From Methanoculleus marisnigri JR1 (GTDB lineage: Archaea > Halobacteriota > Methanomicrobia > Methanomicrobiales > Methanoculleaceae): a DNA stretch of 64,000 bases. This document shows, piece by piece, positions 60,913 to 64,000 of this stretch. Each line of letters opens with the position of its first letter. The stretch's first letter is position 1. The translations under genes were made by a program, and so were the position numbers. Location: assembly GCF_000015825.1 (NCBI RefSeq), contig NC_009051.1:1854695-1918694 (forward strand), written 5' to 3'. The notes below the pieces were generated by a model that saw only the letters and a program-made list of their open reading frames with translations, had not been told where the DNA came from and ran no database searches.

Positions 60913-61145
60913 CGGTCGACGACGACGTAATCTTTTATGTCCTTCACCGCCTCGAACGGCACGAGCATCTTGTCTCCGTCCGTCCTGTAGCCGTCGGTCT
61001 TGAACGTCTCGTCCGGTTTGACGAGCAGGTCGGCTACCTGCCCCGTGTTGAGGTCGACGATGATATTCTTGATGGTCCCGATGAGCATGCCATCGTTACT
61101 CATCACTTTCTTCTTGGCAAGGGAGCGGCAGAAAGTTTTGCTCAT
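60894..61145 (-). CDS. PRC-barrel domain protein
   Basis: The 83-residue protein is a single PRC-barrel domain: Ser-Asn-Asp-Gly-Met-Leu-Ile-Gly-Thr-Ile-Lys-Asn-Ile near residue 16 and Val-Pro-Phe-Glu-Ala-Val-Lys-Asp-Ile-Lys-Asp near 62. Small archaeal PRC proteins are linked by others to RNA handling or cell division, but this one cannot be assigned. A TATA box ATTTAAATAG about 25 bases before the ATG suggests a leaderless transcript. It converges on the phosphatase gene with 19 bases overlap. Confidence 0.85.
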   Translation of the reverse strand: MSKTFCRSLAKKKVMSNDGMLIGTIKNIIVDLNTGQVADLLVKPDETFKTDGYRTDGDKMLVPFEAVKDIKDYVVVDRYLLKR

Positions 61146-61385
61146 ACAAAACCGTGGGGCGTTTGTACTATTTAAATCTTCTAAAGTCTATAAAATCGCG
61201 GGGAAAGGGCATTACAGATTATTGCCGAACGTGCATGCACCGCCGCTGCCCGTAGCGGAAGAGACCACGGTGTAGAGGCCTCCCTCACCTGAGAATTGCA
61301 TACCGGATCCCCCCGCACCCAACCGGCGTCAGTGCGGTCTTCCCGGAGGTACGAGTATAGCCTGGAGAAAAAGAGATTTTTAGGG
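61146..61385. other. intergenic stretch, promoter of PRC gene and end of histone gene
   Basis: It contains the TATA element of the PRC-barrel gene (near 61163-61174) and, on the minus strand, a T5 run beyond the histone stop. Nothing else is recognised. Confidence 0.4.
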
Positions 61386-61595
61386 TTACTTCACGGTTTC
61401 GGCCGCCATCCGGACATCGGTTGCCTTGACCGTCTTCCTGCCTGCGTGGCCCGCCAGCTTGATCGCCTCTTTCGCGATCCGTGACGCATACTGCTCCATC
61501 AATTTTGCGAGCTCTTCATTCGCATCGGAACTCACACGTTCCGCGCCGGACTTCTTTACAATTCTGCCAACAGGTGCCAGTGGTATATCAGTCAT
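61386..61595 (-). CDS. archaeal histone
   Basis: The 69-residue histone-fold protein packs DNA. Ile-Pro-Leu-Ala-Pro-Val-Gly-Arg-Ile-Val-Lys-Lys-Ser-Gly-Ala at the start, Arg-Val-Ser-Ser-Asp-Ala-Asn-Glu in the first loop and Ala-Gly-Arg-Lys-Thr-Val-Lys-Ala-Thr-Asp-Val at the end are typical of HMf-type histones. GGGGGAAA before this ATG rules out an in-frame ATG 16 codons upstream. Its promoter region (61640-61700) is A+T-rich. Confidence 0.95.
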   Translation of the reverse strand: MTDIPLAPVGRIVKKSGAERVSSDANEELAKLMEQYASRIAKEAIKLAGHAGRKTVKATDVRMAAETVK

Positions 61596-61738
61596 GATCC
61601 ATTTCCCCCTTTTCATTGAGTTCTGTGAAATGCACTCACACACAGAACTCGTTTTACAGAAGCACCATAGGTATTCTCATATAAATACTTATCTGTCATC
61701 AGAGGGGTTGAAGCACGAAATTTCGAACGGGGAGGGGA

Positions 61739-62620
61739 TCAAAGTGAGGGAAAGACCCGAATAATATCGGTCTGGGTAACGATCCCGACGGGCTTGCCGT
61801 CCTCGACCACAATCAACCTCCCGATCTCCCGTTCCTTGAACCGGCCCACGAGTTCGTAGAGCCGGATCGTTGACGGCGCTTCCACCACATCGGCGGTCAT
61901 GACCCCTGCGACGGGCGCATCCAGGGTCAGGCCCTCATCCAGGCCGCGGACGATATCGCTCAGCGTTACGATGCCCGCAAGGTCGCCGCCGTCCTTCAGC
62001 ACCGGCGCGCCGTGGATATGATGGGCATTGAAGAGGCGGACGGCATCGCGCAGGGTGGCGGTGAGCGGCAGGGTCAGAAGCGGGGTGCTCATATAGTGCT
62101 TGATAGGCTGTTTGGGGAGGGATATCATCTCGGAGACGCTGATAAGAAGCGCCTGCAGGTTCTCGTCCATCCCGAAGACCTCGCCGCGGACGAGAAGTTT
62201 ATTCACCGGCGTGGGTCCGATCGAGACCATATCCCCGACGCGGAAGAGCTTCACGCTCCCGATGATCCTGACCATCGCCTGGCACAGGTCGGGGTGGCAG
62301 AGGGTGGTGAACCCGAGTTCCCTGACGCGGACACCCTTCACCCTCTCGCCGTCGCGGAAGATCGGCACCTCGGACTGGTGCTCGAGATCCCCGAGATTCA
62401 GTTCCCTGTACGCACCTGCGGTCGGGCTGTACCCTCCTTTGGGGCCGGGAACGCCGTCGACCAGCCCGAGGGCCTTCAAGGCCTGCATCTGGTTGCGGAC
62501 GGTGCCGGGGTTGCGCTTCAGCACCTCCGCGATCTCCTCACCTTTTATAGAGTGGGAAGACTGATGGTATAGGGTAATCAGAGTTATCAGGATATCCTTC
62601 TGAATCGGAGAGAGCTCCAT
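61739..62620 (-). CDS. HTH-CBS domain transcriptional regulator
   Basis: The 293-residue protein has an N-terminal winged helix (Ile-Lys-Gly-Glu-Glu-Ile-Ala-Glu-Val-Leu-Lys-Arg-Asn-Pro-Gly-Thr-Val-Arg-Asn near residue 25). A middle regulatory region covers about 75-170, and a pair of CBS domains about 172-290 (Ile-His-Gly-Ala-Pro-Val and Gly-Ile-Val-Thr-Gln-Thr-Asp-Ile). CBS pairs sense adenosine nucleotides. This architecture is common in methanogens. It is divergent from the NOG1-like GTPase across a 48-base gap with one central TATA box; its ATG is probably leaderless. Confidence 0.88.
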   Translation of the reverse strand: MELSPIQKDILITLITLYHQSSHSIKGEEIAEVLKRNPGTVRNQMQALKALGLVDGVPGPKGGYSPTAGAYRELNLGDLEHQSEVPIFRDGERVKGVRVRELGFTTLCHPDLCQAMVRIIGSVKLFRVGDMVSIGPTPVNKLLVRGEVFGMDENLQALLISVSEMISLPKQPIKHYMSTPLLTLPLTATLRDAVRLFNAHHIHGAPVLKDGGDLAGIVTLSDIVRGLDEGLTLDAPVAGVMTADVVEAPSTIRLYELVGRFKEREIGRLIVVEDGKPVGIVTQTDIIRVFPSL

Positions 62621-62641
62621 AATTATCAGTCATTATACGTT

Positions 62642-62651
62642 GTTTAAATAC
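62642..62651. promoter_or_regulatory. single symmetric TATA box shared by divergent genes
   Basis: GTTTAAATAC contains the palindrome TTTAAA. Its centre is 26 bases from the HTH-CBS start on one side and 23 from the GTPase start on the other, both suitable for leaderless transcripts. Confidence 0.55.
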
Positions 62652-62668
62652 ATTAGGTTGTGCGTAAC

Positions 62669-63649
62669 GTGGAATTCGAAACCATCCCGACCGTTCCTAC
62701 GGCGGACGAAGTGCTCGACCGCAGTCTTCGCAGGGCGGCAGCCAAGAAGAAGCTGAAGACCAACGTCGATACCGCGAACGAGGAGTTCGTGAGAGCGGTC
62801 GCGAAAGCCATCCACGACAAATTAAAGAGTGTGGTCAGCTCGTTTCCGAGCTTCGAGCGCCTCTCGCCCTTTTACCAGGAGGCGGCCGACATCCTCGTCT
62901 CGCTCGACCGGCTGAAACGATCCCTCGGCGCCGTCAACTGGGCGGCCGACCAGATCTGGGTCATCGGCTCCGGTTACGCCCGCAGCATGCGATCCGGAGT
63001 AGACACACCCCCAAAACGGCGGCAGGCCGTCGCCCGCATAGCCTCCATCGTTCACCAGGTGGAAGACGATCTCGTATACTTAAACGAGGCCCGGAACATC
63101 CTGCGGAAACTCCCGCACGTGAACGACGACGACTTCACCGTGGTGGTTGCGGGATTCCCAAATGTAGGGAAATCCTCATTTATCCGGCTTGTCTCCACGG
63201 CGGAACCCGAGATCGCCGCCTACCCGTTCACCACCAAGGGGATCGTCGTCGGCCACCGCGAGATCGGCAAGCGCGACCGGATCCAGTTCATCGACACACC
63301 CGGGGTTCTTGAGCGCCCGGCGGACGAGAGGAACCCCATCGAGCGGCAGGCGGTCAGCGCCATCATCAACACGGCCGACGTCGTCCTCTTCATCCTGGAC
63401 GCAAGCGAACACTGCGGCTACTCGCTCGACGACCAGAACCGGCTCCTTGAGGAGGTACACCGGCTCGTCGACGTGCCGGTGGTGACGGTCGCAAACAAGT
63501 CGGATATCCGGGGGATCGAGGGCTACCCGGCGATGTCCACCCTCACCGGCGAAGGGGTGGGGGCGGTGCTGGACCTCCTGCTCGCGTTCAGAAAGGAAGC
63601 CACGAAAACGAACCTGCGAGAGCCGCCCCAACCAGAAACCCAAGAATAG
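62669..63649 (+). CDS. NOG1-like GTPase
   Basis: From this GTG the protein has 326 residues and begins Met-Glu-Phe-Glu-Thr-Ile-Pro-Thr-Val-Pro-Thr, the usual NOG1 opening; a GTG three codons earlier is closer to the TATA box than expected. A helical N-terminal bundle (1-150) is followed by the G domain with Gly-Phe-Pro-Asn-Val-Gly-Lys-Ser-Ser near 163, Asp-Thr-Pro-Gly near 210 and Asn-Lys-Ser-Asp near 275. NOG1 relatives take part in large ribosomal subunit assembly. Its 3' end overlaps the opposing protease gene by 62 bases. Confidence 0.92.
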   Translation: MEFETIPTVPTADEVLDRSLRRAAAKKKLKTNVDTANEEFVRAVAKAIHDKLKSVVSSFPSFERLSPFYQEAADILVSLDRLKRSLGAVNWAADQIWVIGSGYARSMRSGVDTPPKRRQAVARIASIVHQVEDDLVYLNEARNILRKLPHVNDDDFTVVVAGFPNVGKSSFIRLVSTAEPEIAAYPFTTKGIVVGHREIGKRDRIQFIDTPGVLERPADERNPIERQAVSAIINTADVVLFILDASEHCGYSLDDQNRLLEEVHRLVDVPVVTVANKSDIRGIEGYPAMSTLTGEGVGAVLDLLLAFRKEATKTNLREPPQPETQE

Positions 63650-64000
63650 CCCCGCCGTTTAAGGGGGGGAGACCCGCCTGGGGGTTGCCCTTGTTGACAA
63701 AGTAGAGGAGCACCGCAAGGCCGACGAGCGACCCCACCATCGCGCCGAGTGTCGGGGCGGAGAGGGTCCAGAGGACTGCGGGCGCATCCACGAAGACGTG
63801 CGACGACGCGACAAGGATCGAGGGCATGATGAGATCGCCCATACCCATGACGAACGCGCCGCGCTCCTCCCCCTCACTGATGTTGAGCCCCTCTTTCCTG
63901 AACGAGTAGTCCGCTCTCTTCGGAACCACGACCATTATGGGCGCCTTCGTCTCGAGGACGCCTTCGGCCAGCGTGATCATGTGTTTCGTCCGGTAGACCG
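63588..64000 (-). CDS. presenilin-like A22-family membrane protease (partial)
   Basis: The visible 136 residues are the C-terminal part; the frame runs out of the window as Val-Tyr-Arg-Thr-Lys-His-Met-Ile-Thr-Leu-Ala-Glu-Gly. Gly-Met-Gly-Asp-Leu-Ile-Met-Pro holds the GxGD catalytic aspartate of presenilin/signal-peptide-peptidase enzymes. Three to four membrane helices follow, and Leu-Pro-Pro-Leu-Asn-Gly-Gly stands where presenilins have their PAL motif. The first catalytic aspartate would lie just beyond the edge. It probably cleaves within the membrane; substrates are unknown. Confidence 0.87.
   Translation of the reverse strand, partial: VYRTKHMITLAEGVLETKAPIMVVVPKRADYSFRKEGLNISEGEERGAFVMGMGDLIMPSILVASSHVFVDAPAVLWTLSAPTLGAMVGSLVGLAVLLYFVNKGNPQAGLPPLNGGAILGFLVGAALAGSFSWLPF

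Noticed and set aside
63588-63649. Overlap of the GTPase and protease 3' ends as a regulatory antisense pair
   Set aside because: Short convergent overlaps are common in compact archaeal genomes and nothing here suggests more.
1-64000. tRNA, rRNA or CRISPR features
   Set aside because: No T-loop-like tRNA ends, rRNA stretches or regularly spaced repeat-spacer pattern were recognised by eye; a covariance-model search would be decisive.

Overview
The window is high-GC archaeal DNA from a methanogen, most probably Methanomicrobiales and close to Methanoculleus. The evidence is the gene content: an archaeal histone, RadA, an archaeal ATP-dependent DNA ligase, an Nre repair protein with a PCNA-binding tail, the split GMP synthase ATP-pyrophosphatase subunit, a NOG1-type GTPase, a presenilin-like protease, DUF1890/DUF1894 proteins next to FdhD, and PKD/PGF-pre-PGF surface proteins. 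Many genes lack a Shine-Dalgarno sequence but have a TATA box about 25 bases before the start codon. The species is an inference; no rRNA or tRNA gene was recognised.

Layout. 1-12 kb: AIM24-like protein, DUF2117-like protein, Nre repair protein, DNA ligase, two secreted proteins with SdrD-B-like domains, a DJ-1/PfpI protein, a glycosyltransferase and an OB-fold/HD phosphohydrolase. 12.3-17 kb: a 51-aa YHS protein overlapping a CopA P-type ATPase, then two HEAT-repeat proteins, one carrying a five-copy Gln-His-Asp-x-Phe-Gly-Gly-Pro motif. 17.5-18.7 kb: hisD.

18.8-35 kb is the notable region, a molybdate/tungstate island. It holds four oxyanion ABC systems (TupABC twice, WtpABC, ModABC), a MOT1-type permease and a homologue of the bacterial molybdenum storage protein (MoSto). 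It also holds a TrmO-like methyltransferase inside the mod operon, a winged-helix protein, a 77-aa unknown protein divergent from MoSto, a short TiaS-like protein and a frameshifted SemiSWEET gene. Five intergenic sites share the pattern TNAACCA-N7-TTAA, two exactly and three with one mismatch. They lie before wtpA, the MOT1/modA divergent pair, MoSto, the TiaS-like gene and tupA2, which points to one regulon. Paired palindromes also sit between MoSto and its divergent neighbour. Uptake by several systems of different expected affinity plus a storage protein fits an organism that depends on Mo/W enzymes such as formate and formylmethanofuran dehydrogenases. FdhD, which sulfurates the Mo/W cofactor of formate dehydrogenase, is encoded at 52.5 kb with NifS and NifU.

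35-45 kb is mostly housekeeping: an MBL hydrolase, a PAS-only sensor, a hotdog thioesterase, pyrG, guaA (subunit B), argD, hisC, an archaeal adenylate kinase and a CDP-alcohol phosphatidyltransferase, the last four tightly overlapping. 45-52 kb: TspO, a REC-PAS-GAF histidine kinase, a large surface protein with a kelch-like propeller apparently nested in a PKD domain, and a Cache lipoprotein. 51.8-55.3 kb: a six-gene minus-strand operon nifS-nifU-cutA-fdhD-DUF1890-DUF1894. 55.4-64 kb: dapL-lysA, an RPA-like protein, radA, a phosphoglycolate phosphatase, a PRC-barrel protein, a histone, an HTH-CBS regulator, the NOG1-like GTPase and a presenilin-like protease cut by the window end.
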